64,000 nucleotides of DNA. It comes from Rivularia sp. PCC 7116 (GTDB lineage: Bacteria > Cyanobacteriota > Cyanobacteriia > Cyanobacteriales > Nostocaceae). The notes under the pieces are model-generated. The model did no database searches. It was not told where the DNA came from and worked only from the letters and a program-made list of their open reading frames with translations. Below are positions 9,338 to 17,457 of the stretch, in pieces. Made by a program: the position numbers and the translations under genes. Position 1 is the stretch's first letter. Each line of letters starts with the position of its first letter. The stretch lies in the NCBI RefSeq assembly GCF_000316665.1, contig NC_019678.1, forward strand, positions 1,488,001 through 1,552,000, read 5' to 3'.

Positions 9338-9736
9338 ATGAAGCGCTATTGGTCACGTTTACTTGCCTTAGTTTTGGTTGTAGTTATAGGTTTGACTGGA
9401 TGTTCCGGCGCTCCAGATAAACTAACTGGCGATTATCGGCAAGATACTTTAAACATTGTCAACGTATTGAGAGAAGCTTTAGCCTCACCCGATGATGCCG
9501 CTGATAAAGCAGCAGTTCAAGCAGAAGCACGCAAAAAAATTAATGAGTTTGCAGCTCGCTATCAGCGTAATACATCTGTATCCGGTCTAAGTTCCTTTAC
9601 AACTATGCGAACTGCTCTTAACTCCTTAGCAGGACATTACAGTTCTTATCCAAATCGTCCGGTACCTGAAAAACTAAAAAATCGTTTGGAAAAAGAGTTT
9701 AAGCAAGTAGAAGCTGCGCTCAAACGTGGCTCGTAA
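9338..9736 (+). CDS. psb27: Photosystem II assembly lipoprotein Psb27
   Basis: From ATG 9338 the protein has 132 residues; an upstream in-frame ATG at 9332 is also possible. A lipoprotein signal peptide ends in LTGC with Cys22, and the mature part is about 111 residues and all-helical, matching Psb27. Family features include DYRQDTLNIVNVLREAL and the C-terminal LEKEFKQVEAALKRG. Psb27 sits on the lumenal side of CP43 in photosystem II assembly and repair intermediates and keeps the oxygen-evolving site accessible. It is a single gene followed by a strong hairpin terminator. Confidence 0.95.
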   Translation: MKRYWSRLLALVLVVVIGLTGCSGAPDKLTGDYRQDTLNIVNVLREALASPDDAADKAAVQAEARKKINEFAARYQRNTSVSGLSSFTTMRTALNSLAGHYSSYPNRPVPEKLKNRLEKEFKQVEAALKRGS

Positions 9737-9761
9737 TTGCGATATCACTTTATTAATTTAC

Positions 9762-9808
9762 GGTTAGTAGTTAGGATTCCAGAAAAATAACTACTAACCT
9801 TAACTTTT
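9762..9808 (+). terminator. Terminator of psb27
   Basis: Perfect 12-bp stem GGTTAGTAGTTA / TAACTACTAACC with a 14-nt loop, followed by TTAACTTTTTG. The stem is built from the GTTAGTA heptamer also seen in the repeats near 45676 and 45899. Confidence 0.82.
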
Positions 9809-10355
9809 TGTTAAATCTTTCTTGTTTTTGATTTGTTATCAATTATCCTTTATTTATTTTGTATAAAGGGCAATATAGTCCTTATTTTTAACCTCTATTA
9901 AAGCTAAACTCGTTTTCACAACTATAAATTTCATATTCCTACTATCGGAGCCGGATGTATCTCAAGAATCTATCGCTTATAGATAGACTTTACTAGTCGT
10001 CGGCTATAATACCGCGTTTTAATCTCACACTTTTTATACTAAATTAGTTTACGGATTTATTACTTATCGCAAAATATTAGAGCAAACTTAATTACTAAAA
10101 TAACTGAGTATTATATCTGCCTACAGATACTACGGTATCTTAAAAAGCAATAAAACAGACATATAATTACTTAGGCTCGTGACTATTGACATTTTGAAAA
10201 AAATCGAATATTGATATACGGCAACAGAAATGTAAATAATAAAGTCTATAAAATATAGGCTTTAAAGCTCCATCTTGCTTTTTATGTAATAAAATACACG
10301 TTACCTAATAGAAGTGTATTGGGGTTGGTTACTTTTTTAAATTTTATTAGTGAGT
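9809..10355. other. Long intergenic region, no gene seen
   Basis: About 550 bp of AT-rich DNA between psb27 and the glycosyl hydrolase gene. I found no reading frame with recognisable content, no tRNA-like fold and no strong palindrome. The promoter of the downstream gene must lie in its last part. Confidence 0.4.
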
Positions 10356-11855
10356 ATGTCTAAGCGTCCCTTGAATGTCGCAAAACCAAAGTTAATTTTA
10401 CGACAACTGTTTGCAGTAATTTTCAGTACAACCCTGTTTCTTCCGTCCCAAAAAACTGAGTCAGCGAACGCACAAGTAACCAGGTATTGCCATATATCAT
10501 CTACCGAAGTTAAACGAAAAGAACAATTGCGTTTGTTGGCACGAAAAGGCAACCGGGAAGCAGCAAATCGTTATCAGCAATTAGCCAGACAGCATTCACG
10601 AGCAGTACAAGACTGTCGCAGACGTACCTGGCCTCAAGTTCAAGCTGTTTGGTTGCGTTTGTATCCCTGCGACGTTCAAGCAGGGGCACTTGACAAAATT
10701 ATGGATAATATTGTCAACCTGGGGTACAACCAAGTTTACGTAGAAACTTTTTACGATGGGCGAGTATTATTACCAGCAAGCTCGAATCGTACAGCGTGGC
10801 CTTCTGTAATTCGTACTAAAGGTCAAGAAAAGACCGATTTGTTGGCTCAAGCCATTCTAAAAGGGCGCGAACGGGGATTAAAAGTATACTCGTGGATGTT
10901 TACCACTAATTTTGGCTATACCTACGCTCGACGTAAAGATAGAGAAGAGGCGATCGCTCGTAACGGAAAAGGTCAAACAAGCCTTTATGTAGTAGATAAT
11001 GGCTCTCAAGTATTTGTAGATCCTTACAATTTACAGGCAAAACGTGACTTCTACCAAATGGTAACGGAGGTAATGCGCCGTCGTCCGGATGGTGTACTGT
11101 TTGACTACGTGCGCTATCCGCGTCAAGCAGGTAAAGATTCGATTGCTACAAGAGTTACGGATTTGTGGTTGTACAGCAAATCGACTCAACAAGCATTATT
11201 TCAAAGAGCGCTGAATAATAAAGGATTGGGGCTAATTCGGCTATTTTTGAGCAAGGGATACGTTACATCATCAGATATAGCAAGGCTTGACGAACAGTAT
11301 CCCCAAGAAGGAGAACCTTTATGGCAAGGGCGTACTCCCCCAATTGAACAAAAAGCACTTAGCTCTCCACAACAAAGGCAACCCTTACTGCAATCAGAAT
11401 TGTGGCAGCTTTCCGTAGCTCATGCAATGCAGGGTATTTTAGATTTTGTCGCTCTTGCTGCTTATCCAGCCCAGCAACAGGGAGTACCCGCAGGAGTAGT
11501 ATTTTTCCCTGGCGGAAATAAAACAGTAGGAAAAGGTTATGATTCCCGCTTACAACCCTGGGATAGATTTCCTAATTCCTTGGAATGGCATCCGATGGCT
11601 TACGGAAAATGCGGTACCAGTCAGTGTATTGTTTCTCAAGTAAAAAGAGTATTAAACACCGCTAAACCCGGAACTCAAATAATTCCAGCTTTAGCCGGTG
11701 CTTGGGGTAAATCCATCAGTAATCGTCCACCTTTAGAAGTACAAATGCGTAATTTGAGTAAGTACAAGCCATATATCAAAGGAGTCAGCCATTTTGCTTA
11801 CTCTTGGCAAAATCCCCAAGACGATACCAATCGAAAATTCTGTAGAGTGCGTTAA
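10356..11855 (+). CDS. GHL10-type glycosyl hydrolase-like secreted protein
   Basis: A 499-residue protein with a hydrophobic N-terminal export signal (about residues 13-40). The body is a TIM-barrel of the GHL10/DUF187 type: AVWLRLYPCDV, LGYNQVYVETFYDGRVLLP, GLKVYSWMFTTNFG and DGVLFDYVRYPRQ. The last is the family's characteristic FDYVRYP block. Family members are thought to cleave polysaccharides, but substrates are mostly unproven. A GTG six bases upstream (10350) is an equally possible start. It is a single gene, followed by a palindromic hairpin. Periplasmic or cell-surface location is inferred from the signal. Confidence 0.78.
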   Translation: MSKRPLNVAKPKLILRQLFAVIFSTTLFLPSQKTESANAQVTRYCHISSTEVKRKEQLRLLARKGNREAANRYQQLARQHSRAVQDCRRRTWPQVQAVWLRLYPCDVQAGALDKIMDNIVNLGYNQVYVETFYDGRVLLPASSNRTAWPSVIRTKGQEKTDLLAQAILKGRERGLKVYSWMFTTNFGYTYARRKDREEAIARNGKGQTSLYVVDNGSQVFVDPYNLQAKRDFYQMVTEVMRRRPDGVLFDYVRYPRQAGKDSIATRVTDLWLYSKSTQQALFQRALNNKGLGLIRLFLSKGYVTSSDIARLDEQYPQEGEPLWQGRTPPIEQKALSSPQQRQPLLQSELWQLSVAHAMQGILDFVALAAYPAQQQGVPAGVVFFPGGNKTVGKGYDSRLQPWDRFPNSLEWHPMAYGKCGTSQCIVSQVKRVLNTAKPGTQIIPALAGAWGKSISNRPPLEVQMRNLSKYKPYIKGVSHFAYSWQNPQDDTNRKFCRVR

Positions 11856-11864
11856 TCAAAAATG

Positions 11865-11891
11865 TAGAGACGTAGCAGTGCTACGTCTCTA
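11865..11891. repeat. GAGACGTAGCA palindrome (REP-like or terminator)
   Basis: Perfect inverted repeat TAGAGACGTAGCA / TGCTACGTCTCTA with one central base, just after the hydrolase stop. No T run follows. It belongs to the same dispersed palindrome type as 57642-57662 and the degenerate copy near 15341-15370, so it may be a repeat that also acts as a 3' end. Confidence 0.65.
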
Positions 11892-11931
11892 ATCACTTAA
11901 ATTCCGCTGGTAGCAAAATAATTCCTAATAG

Positions 11932-12615
11932 TTACAAACTTTGGGGTTGCAACTTCAAATATTCAATAAAATCTAAAAGTTCTGCATCAGTTAGTTGTTG
12001 ACGCGAGCGTTTGTGATATCTTTGCAGCAAGTACTGCCTTCCTTGTTCTGTATTCCAATTTAAAAGCCTCAAATATTTATCAGATTGAGCAATTAAATTT
12101 TCTCGCAATTGTGCGGTTGTCAGTTCGTCGTTGATATGCAGAGCTTTATGATTAACTTTCAAACTGATATTTTTTCCTAAAGCTTGCCAGTTGATTTCTT
12201 TATGTTCGTCCCAACTAACATCAATACTCCTGTAAGTTGCTGGATTATAGACATTGCAAAAGACTATTTTTTTATCTCCAGGTTCAACAGCAATTGTTAA
12301 TGGCTGCTGTAATTCTTCAGAACTCAGTTTATCCAAAGACAACAGTAAACCTTTAGAGAAGTAAGAATCACTACCCGAACGTACAACATAAGGCTTATCG
12401 GCGAGAATATATAAATCGGTTTTTTCCGTTTCTCCAAATGAAGTTTCTACTTTCTTATTAACTTCTATTCCTGTTATCACACCAGTCAAAGCTTTATCGT
12501 AAATTGGAATCTGCTTTTTGTCTTCAGAAAGCGAGTACCAGCAATAATCATTTTCTCTGCTGACGAAAATATACTGCAATCTTGGAATTGCTCCAAAACC
12601 TAATTTAATATCCAT
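11932..12615 (-). CDS. Conserved-looking protein of unknown function
   Basis: A 227-residue soluble protein with no signal or membrane segment. The N-terminal half reads as beta-rich (ALTGVITGIEVNKK, TDLYILADKPYVVRSG), possibly an OB-like barrel. The C-terminal part is helical (about 165-227) and ends in LTDAELLDFIEYLKLQPQ. I do not recognise a family. It is convergent with the hydrolase gene and alone in its unit. Codon and base use match the surroundings, so it is likely a real gene, but no role can be proposed. Confidence 0.55.
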   Translation of the reverse strand: MDIKLGFGAIPRLQYIFVSRENDYCWYSLSEDKKQIPIYDKALTGVITGIEVNKKVETSFGETEKTDLYILADKPYVVRSGSDSYFSKGLLLSLDKLSSEELQQPLTIAVEPGDKKIVFCNVYNPATYRSIDVSWDEHKEINWQALGKNISLKVNHKALHINDELTTAQLRENLIAQSDKYLRLLNWNTEQGRQYLLQRYHKRSRQQLTDAELLDFIEYLKLQPQSL

Positions 12616-12786
12616 TCTTCCGTTATTTTTATTAATTAGTGTTTTTTAGAACCCGTTATCAACGGCTTTATACATATAATTCCCTCGATCGCCCGTGAAT
12701 TATCATCCATGTATCGGCTTATGTTACCAGCTTAGTTAAAATTTTAATACATAAATACTATATTGGTAAATTTGTGAAAATATAAA

Positions 12787-12812
12787 ACCCTCCTCAAATT
12801 ATTGGGGAGGGT
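12787..12812 (-). terminator. Terminator of DUF2141 gene
   Basis: Stem ACCCTCC / GGAGGGT about 30 bases past the stop of the minus-strand gene. Read on that strand, the stem is followed by a TTTTATATTTT tract. Confidence 0.75.
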
Positions 12813-12840
12813 AAACTATCGAAAAATTTTTAGTAGAGCC

Positions 12841-13314
12841 TTAACCACCTAGGAAATAATTCATATTAATTTGAATATTAGTTCTCGAACCAACTACAAA
12901 TACAGCCGAATCGCCAAACTTAGGAGGACCTGTAAGAATTCTAGGATTGCGAGAAAATCCGAAACCTTCCTTAGGGATACCTAAAGAGTTTGTATTAAGT
13001 TTTCCATCGCCATTCTTATCGTGAAACATTGCTACAGCATAAGTACCAGCTTTTAAAGAAGGAATATTTAGTTTGACGTTGTTATTTCCAAGCTTGACGC
13101 ACTGCGCTTTGATAGCACGCTTATTATTGCTAGGAAAACCGCGACTGCTAGAAAAAAGGCTGAAACAAACTTGTCCTTTTTGATTTTTGAGTCCTTTAAC
13201 AGTGACTGAAAGATTACTATTTACACTACCTTCAGCGCTAGGTAAAAATGCTAAATTGCCAATAACACTCAAAAGTGCAATACCGACTTGAAACTTATTC
13301 TTTAGTAAATTCAT
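12841..13314 (-). CDS. DUF2141 secreted protein
   Basis: A 157-residue exported protein. ATG 13314 is preferred because GGTGG lies about 8 bases upstream; a GTG at 13326 would add four residues. A signal peptide of about 30 residues precedes a beta-sandwich DUF2141 domain with the family blocks GQVCFSLFSSSRGFP, GTYAVAMFHDKNGDGKL and LGIPKEGFGFS. The DKNGDGKLN segment looks like a calcium-binding loop. The fold resembles transthyretin-like or Ig modules. Function is unknown; periplasmic location is likely. It is a single gene with its own terminator. Confidence 0.85.
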   Translation of the reverse strand: MNLLKNKFQVGIALLSVIGNLAFLPSAEGSVNSNLSVTVKGLKNQKGQVCFSLFSSSRGFPSNNKRAIKAQCVKLGNNNVKLNIPSLKAGTYAVAMFHDKNGDGKLNTNSLGIPKEGFGFSRNPRILTGPPKFGDSAVFVVGSRTNIQINMNYFLGG

Positions 13315-13501
13315 ACAAATTGCCACCGAAACAAACTCTTACAGAATAAAGCAAATAATTGACTCTATAAATTTACTAGTACACAATGTTACGGCAGCCA
13401 TCAGTGAGTTTTACAATGTAGCGTAGTTTTACTTTTAACCTAAACTATCTGGATCTAAACCCAACTCTTTTAAACGTTTGCAGCACAAACATATAAAAAA
13501 T

Positions 13502-13631
13502 GCCCGCAGGTTAGAAACCTGGGGCTACAAGAACGAATCCCGTCTGCACGGGCTCTTGTAAATATTTTGTAGGGTGTGTGATGCTTGGATAGATTTGATA
13601 TTTCGTTAAAAAGTTTATAGCCTTACGCACC
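13502..13631. repeat. Left copy of inverted repeat flanking a two-gene cassette
   Basis: About 130 bp in two parts: a GCCCGCAGGTTAGAAACCTG hairpin module, then a module running from TGTAGGGTGTGTGATGC to ACGCACC. The reverse complement of the whole arrangement recurs at 15415-15546, on the other side of the 13651-15029 operon. The TGTAGGGTGTG...ACGCACC module also occurs alone at 39074-39137. Confidence 0.8.
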
Positions 13632-13650
13632 AAATATGTTTATGATTTAA

Positions 13651-14055
13651 TCAAAATTCCCATACATGGTCGGGATTATTAAGCGCAGCACGAACGCTAC
13701 TTAAATCAGCCAAGTCTTTAAAAGGACTAGATTTAGCTATTTCAGTAATCGAATTTAAAGCAAGAGCTAATTGTTGGTTATCACCTGATACAAGAGCATT
13801 ATCAACTACACCAAACAAAGCGCGAAAATTATCGGCTCGTTCGTCAAAGGAACGCTCAAGGTATGTCATTAACACATCCCGTTGAGCATTAATTCTTGTG
13901 ATACTTTCCTTTTCCCAAGCTTCAATATCGCGGCGTTTAGTCTTTTCTTGTTCGGCAATTGTGAGGTATTCCGTATAAGCTGAAACCATTTGTTCAAGAG
14001 ATTCAGCAGGATTTAAATTTTGTAGCCCAAAGTTTTTAATTTTCTTAAGTGACAT
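13651..14055 (-). CDS. Small helical partner protein, function unknown
   Basis: A 134-residue soluble, highly charged protein, probably all alpha-helical. Residues about 25-75 (EQEKTKRRDIEAWEKESITR) look like a long amphipathic helix or coiled coil. Then come SFDERADNFRALFGVVDNAL and a conserved-looking C-terminus, SSPFKDLADLSSVRAALNN. It starts 2 bp after the stop of the upstream gene, with GGGAG about 10 bases before its ATG inside that gene, so the two are translationally coupled. I know no function; it may bind or control the Gly-rich membrane protein made just before it. No transmembrane segment. Confidence 0.7.
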   Translation of the reverse strand: MSLKKIKNFGLQNLNPAESLEQMVSAYTEYLTIAEQEKTKRRDIEAWEKESITRINAQRDVLMTYLERSFDERADNFRALFGVVDNALVSGDNQQLALALNSITEIAKSSPFKDLADLSSVRAALNNPDHVWEF

Positions 14056-14057
14056 CT

Positions 14058-15029
14058 TTAATAATCTCCCAAACTGCTGTACTTAGCCGTAATTCTCGCA
14101 GCAGCAGGATTAAGCTGTCCTCGGCTATCTAAAACCGGAGTTTTCATGATTTCTGAAATTGCTTTTATTAATAGGGCTACTTGTTGAAATTGACCTGCGT
14201 CACGATTTTTATCAAAATACGGTAGAGATTCTAGTTCATCAAGTTCATCAGTTGCTCGTTCATTAAGAGATTTGAGTAAATATCCTAATTCATAAATCCG
14301 CTGTTTTACTTGTTCTAAAAAATCACTAACTCCATCAATTTCAACAGTTGCTTTGTTAACTTTCGCTTGATATTCTCGTGCTTTTGTTAAAGCTTTTTCT
14401 TGCTCTCCTGCAAACACAAACCCACCAATCATTAAAGCCGGACCAACAGTAATTCCACCTAATACAAGAGAGCCAAGTGCCATACCACCGCCACCAGCAG
14501 CAAGCGAGCCACCACCGAACCATGCAAGAGTTGCATTTGTCGCAGCAGCACCGCTTAAACCTGAGATCGCAGTTCCTGTGCTTGCGACTCCTACGGAAGT
14601 AGCAAGGCTCATTGCACCACCGTATCCTGCTGCTGCTCCTCCGATAGCCTTAATACCTCCTTGAAAAAATTGTTCAGCTTCAACTGTTGCTGTTTTGTAT
14701 TCCTTGATTTGCTTGACTGAAATTCCATCAAGCCCAGCTAAAAATTTATTTTGACTTTGTTTAGTATTGCCGATGTTTTTTTCGATGAAGTCAACAAAAC
14801 GTCCGATTGTATCTATCATGACATTCATCTGAAATTCACCATAATATTTTGCTAATTGATTAGTTTCTTCTCTTTGTGAATTCAAATAGTAAACAGCATC
14901 TTCATAATCTCTTTGAGCTTCTTCACCAATTTCCTTCGCTTCATCCATATCAGATAAACCTGAAATGCCTGCTCCAACCCCCAAAGCACCAGTAGCTAAA
15001 GCAGCAGCACCCAATATTAGTGGAATCAT
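14058..15029 (-). CDS. Glycine-zipper membrane-active protein, function unknown
   Basis: A 323-residue protein with a distinctive layout: hydrophobic N-terminus (1-25, GAAALATGALGVGAGISG), a long helical segment (28-125), an 80-residue Gly/Ala-rich hydrophobic region (126-207, GTAISGLSGAAATNATLAW then GGGSLAAGGGGMALGSLVLG), a second coiled coil (208-265) and a polar tail. Long helices around a Gly-rich hydrophobic hairpin recall alpha-helical pore-forming proteins, but this is shape only. AGGGAG lies 7 bases before the ATG, a strong ribosome site. It is the first gene of a two-gene operon bracketed by inverted repeats. Toxin, defence effector or membrane-remodelling roles are all possible. 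Confidence 0.7.
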   Translation of the reverse strand: MIPLILGAAALATGALGVGAGISGLSDMDEAKEIGEEAQRDYEDAVYYLNSQREETNQLAKYYGEFQMNVMIDTIGRFVDFIEKNIGNTKQSQNKFLAGLDGISVKQIKEYKTATVEAEQFFQGGIKAIGGAAAGYGGAMSLATSVGVASTGTAISGLSGAAATNATLAWFGGGSLAAGGGGMALGSLVLGGITVGPALMIGGFVFAGEQEKALTKAREYQAKVNKATVEIDGVSDFLEQVKQRIYELGYLLKSLNERATDELDELESLPYFDKNRDAGQFQQVALLIKAISEIMKTPVLDSRGQLNPAAARITAKYSSLGDY

Positions 15030-15414
15030 AAATTGCTCCCTATTAAAGTTAGTTTTGAAAAATGTTATCTAAATTTCTACGACGGAAAATTAACCTTGTA
15101 TTTAAATTTCCCAAATCAACTAACTAATCAACATTTTTTTCAGAGCAGGAATTTAAAAGTTGAATCAAGAAATAAAGTTTACTGAAGTATAAACGTTCAA
15201 TGCTATGTGTAAAATAACTCTCTCTTCCTTTCTTTGCTCTGCGCTCTCTGCGCCCTCTGCGGTTATTTAATCCGTAATCTTTGGCAAGAATATGAGTAAT
15301 CTATTTCATTAAATCCTCGATATCAACCGAAAATATGGAGGCGTTGCAGTGTATACGCCGTCTCTACACAATTTAGATATATTCAAATTTTAAAAATTAG
15401 CATAAATTACTGTT
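15030..15414. other. Intergenic region upstream of the two-gene operon
   Basis: No gene seen. The stretch includes CTTTGCTCTGCGCTCTCTGC (from 15231) and a degenerate GAGGCGTTGCAGTG...CGTCTCTACA palindrome (about 15341-15370), both typical of dispersed cyanobacterial repeats. The operon promoter should lie close to 15030-15120. Confidence 0.45.
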
Positions 15415-15546
15415 GGTGCGTGACGCGACAAAACTTATAACTACGAACAAAAATTATCAAAGCGTCACACACCCTACAAATAATTATTCGATTAGCCCAC
15501 GCAGGTGGGCTTTGTAAATGTAGCCCCAGGTTTCCAACCTGCGGGC
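15415..15546. repeat. Right copy of inverted repeat flanking a two-gene cassette
   Basis: Inverted counterpart of 13502-13631: GGTGCGTGACGCGACAAAAC, then GTCACACACCCTACA, ending in AGGTTTCCAACCTGCGGGC. The order of the two modules mirrors the left copy. Confidence 0.8.
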
Positions 15547-15577
15547 GTTATTCAGGACGATTATCCCCACAACTCTA

Positions 15578-15608
15578 CAAAAAAAAGGACAGGCAAAAAA
15601 ACCCATCC
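15578..15608 (-). terminator. Terminator of ndhD1
   Basis: On the minus strand GGATGGG pairs with CCTGTCC (7 bp with G-T pairs) and is followed by a run of eight T. It lies about 40 bases after the ndhD stop. Confidence 0.75.
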
Positions 15609-15647
15609 CTTCCATCAAATAAAAATTACTTTGCAATCAAAATCAAA

Positions 15648-17219
15648 CTAATTGCCAATCTCCGGCGCACTCATAGAAACCGCAGGAACTTTCTCCTGAG
15701 CCAAACTTGGTACCGAATCGCGCAATCTTTCCGTCAATTGAATTGTTGTCGAGTCGTAAATCTGAGTCAAAATCTTGGGATATAAACCAATTCCAATAAT
15801 CGGAATCAACAAACAAGCAACAATGAATATTTCGCGGGGTTCGGCATCAATGAGCTTCTGAGTAGAAGTTAACTCCTTGTTTTCTTCACCGTAGAAAATC
15901 TCCCGCAACATTGATAGCAAATAAATCGGTGTCAAAATAACACCAACTGCCATCAAGAACACCACAAATATCTTGAAGGTGTTGTTATAAGCATCGCTGG
16001 TAGCAAAACCAACAAATATCATTAACTCTGCGACAAAACCGCTCATTCCTGGCAATGCTAAAGAAGCCATAGAACAAGTGGTAAACATGGCAAAGATTTT
16101 ACCCATTTTTTGACCGACACCACCCATTTCATCGAGCATCAAGGTGTGGGTTCTATCGTAAGTCGCACCAACTAAGAAGAACAAACTTGCTCCAATTAAT
16201 CCGTGAGAAACCATTTGCAGTACTGCTCCGCTCAAACCCAAATCGGTGAAGGAAGCAATACCAATCAACACGAACCCCATATGGGAAATTGAAGAGTAGG
16301 CGATTTTCCGCTTCAGGTTTCGTTGAGCAAAGGAAGTTAGGGCTGCGTAAATAATATTTACTACCCCCAAAATTACTAAGGCTGGCGCAAAATAAGCGTG
16401 GGCATTGGGAAGCATTTGAGCATTCATGCGAATCAACGCATAACCGCCCATTTTTAACAAAATCCCTGCTAGCAACATATGTACGGGGGCTGTGGCTTCG
16501 CCATGGGCATCTGGTAGCCAGGTATGCAGGGGAATGATGGGTAATTTGACAGCATAAGCGATCAAGAAACCTGCATAAAGCCCAAGTTCCAATTTGAGAG
16601 GAAAATCTTTTGCGGCTAAGGTTGCCATATCAAAGGTAACGGTATCGCCGTAAAATGCCATTGCAAGGGATGCAAGCAAGATAAATAGCGAACCACCAGC
16701 GGTATACAAAATAAACTTAGTGGCTGCATAATGCCGCTTTTTACCTCCCCAAATTGACAATAGGAGGTAAACCGGAATTAATTCGAGTTCCCACACTAGG
16801 AAAAATAACAGCATATCTTGAACTGCAAACACGGCAATTTGTGCGCCGTACATTGCTAGTATCAAAAAATAAAATAACTTGGGTTTAAAAGTTACCGGCC
16901 AAGCTGCCAAAACTGCTAGCGTGGTAATGAATCCGGTCAAAAGAATTAAGGGCATTGATAAGCCATCTGCCCCTACCGACCAATTTAAACCCAATTGGGG
17001 AACCCAAGGATAACTCTCTACCAATTGCAAATCGGGATTTGAGAAGTCGTACTGGGTATAAAAAGCGGTAACAATCAGCGCAAAGTCTATCAAGCCGACT
17101 ATCAGGGCAAACCAACGTACTGTTTTACCGTCTTTATCGGGAATGATAGGAACCAGCAGCGATGCTGCTATTGGCAACAAAATAATCGTTGTTAGCCACG
17201 GAAAATTAGCTATATTCAT
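15648..17219 (-). CDS. ndhD1: NAD(P)H-quinone oxidoreductase subunit 4 (NdhD1)
   Basis: A 523-residue, 14-helix proton-pumping subunit of thylakoid NDH-1, homologous to complex I NuoM. Seen features: the Glu in the helix [20 protein letters not shown], the Lys in [23 protein letters not shown] and the family block [17 protein letters not shown]. Pairing with ndhF1 points to the NdhD1/NdhF1 (NDH-1L) form used in respiration and cyclic electron flow rather than the CO2-uptake forms. It lies 238 bp downstream of ndhF1 in the same direction, with a strong terminator between, so it probably has its own promoter in 17220-17333. Confidence 0.95.
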   Translation of the reverse strand: MNIANFPWLTTIILLPIAASLLVPIIPDKDGKTVRWFALIVGLIDFALIVTAFYTQYDFSNPDLQLVESYPWVPQLGLNWSVGADGLSMPLILLTGFITTLAVLAAWPVTFKPKLFYFLILAMYGAQIAVFAVQDMLLFFLVWELELIPVYLLLSIWGGKKRHYAATKFILYTAGGSLFILLASLAMAFYGDTVTFDMATLAAKDFPLKLELGLYAGFLIAYAVKLPIIPLHTWLPDAHGEATAPVHMLLAGILLKMGGYALIRMNAQMLPNAHAYFAPALVILGVVNIIYAALTSFAQRNLKRKIAYSSISHMGFVLIGIASFTDLGLSGAVLQMVSHGLIGASLFFLVGATYDRTHTLMLDEMGGVGQKMGKIFAMFTTCSMASLALPGMSGFVAELMIFVGFATSDAYNNTFKIFVVFLMAVGVILTPIYLLSMLREIFYGEENKELTSTQKLIDAEPREIFIVACLLIPIIGIGLYPKILTQIYDSTTIQLTERLRDSVPSLAQEKVPAVSMSAPEIGN

Positions 17220-17333
17220 CTCTTTTGCTTAGGAAGGAATAATAAATTTTGGCTATCAACTACTAGCTATTAATTAGCAGTTTTTTTTTGATTTGGCGGG
17301 AATGTTCCGGTTGATTTAACAAAAAGTCAAAAA

Positions 17334-17369
17334 GATGAAGGCAGAGAAATTAGTTTATCTGCCTTCATC
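17334..17369 (-). terminator. Strong terminator between ndhF1 and ndhD1
   Basis: Perfect 12-bp stem GATGAAGGCAGA / TCTGCCTTCATC with a 12-nt loop. On the minus strand it is followed by CTTTTTGACTTTTTG. It lies about 90 bases after the ndhF1 stop. Confidence 0.85.
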
Positions 17370-17457
17370 CCCATTCATCTAATTCTTTGGTCTACGGGTA
17401 TCTCAAGCGCAGAATTACTGCTTCACCTGTAGAAACGTAACACATTACATTTCTTGT

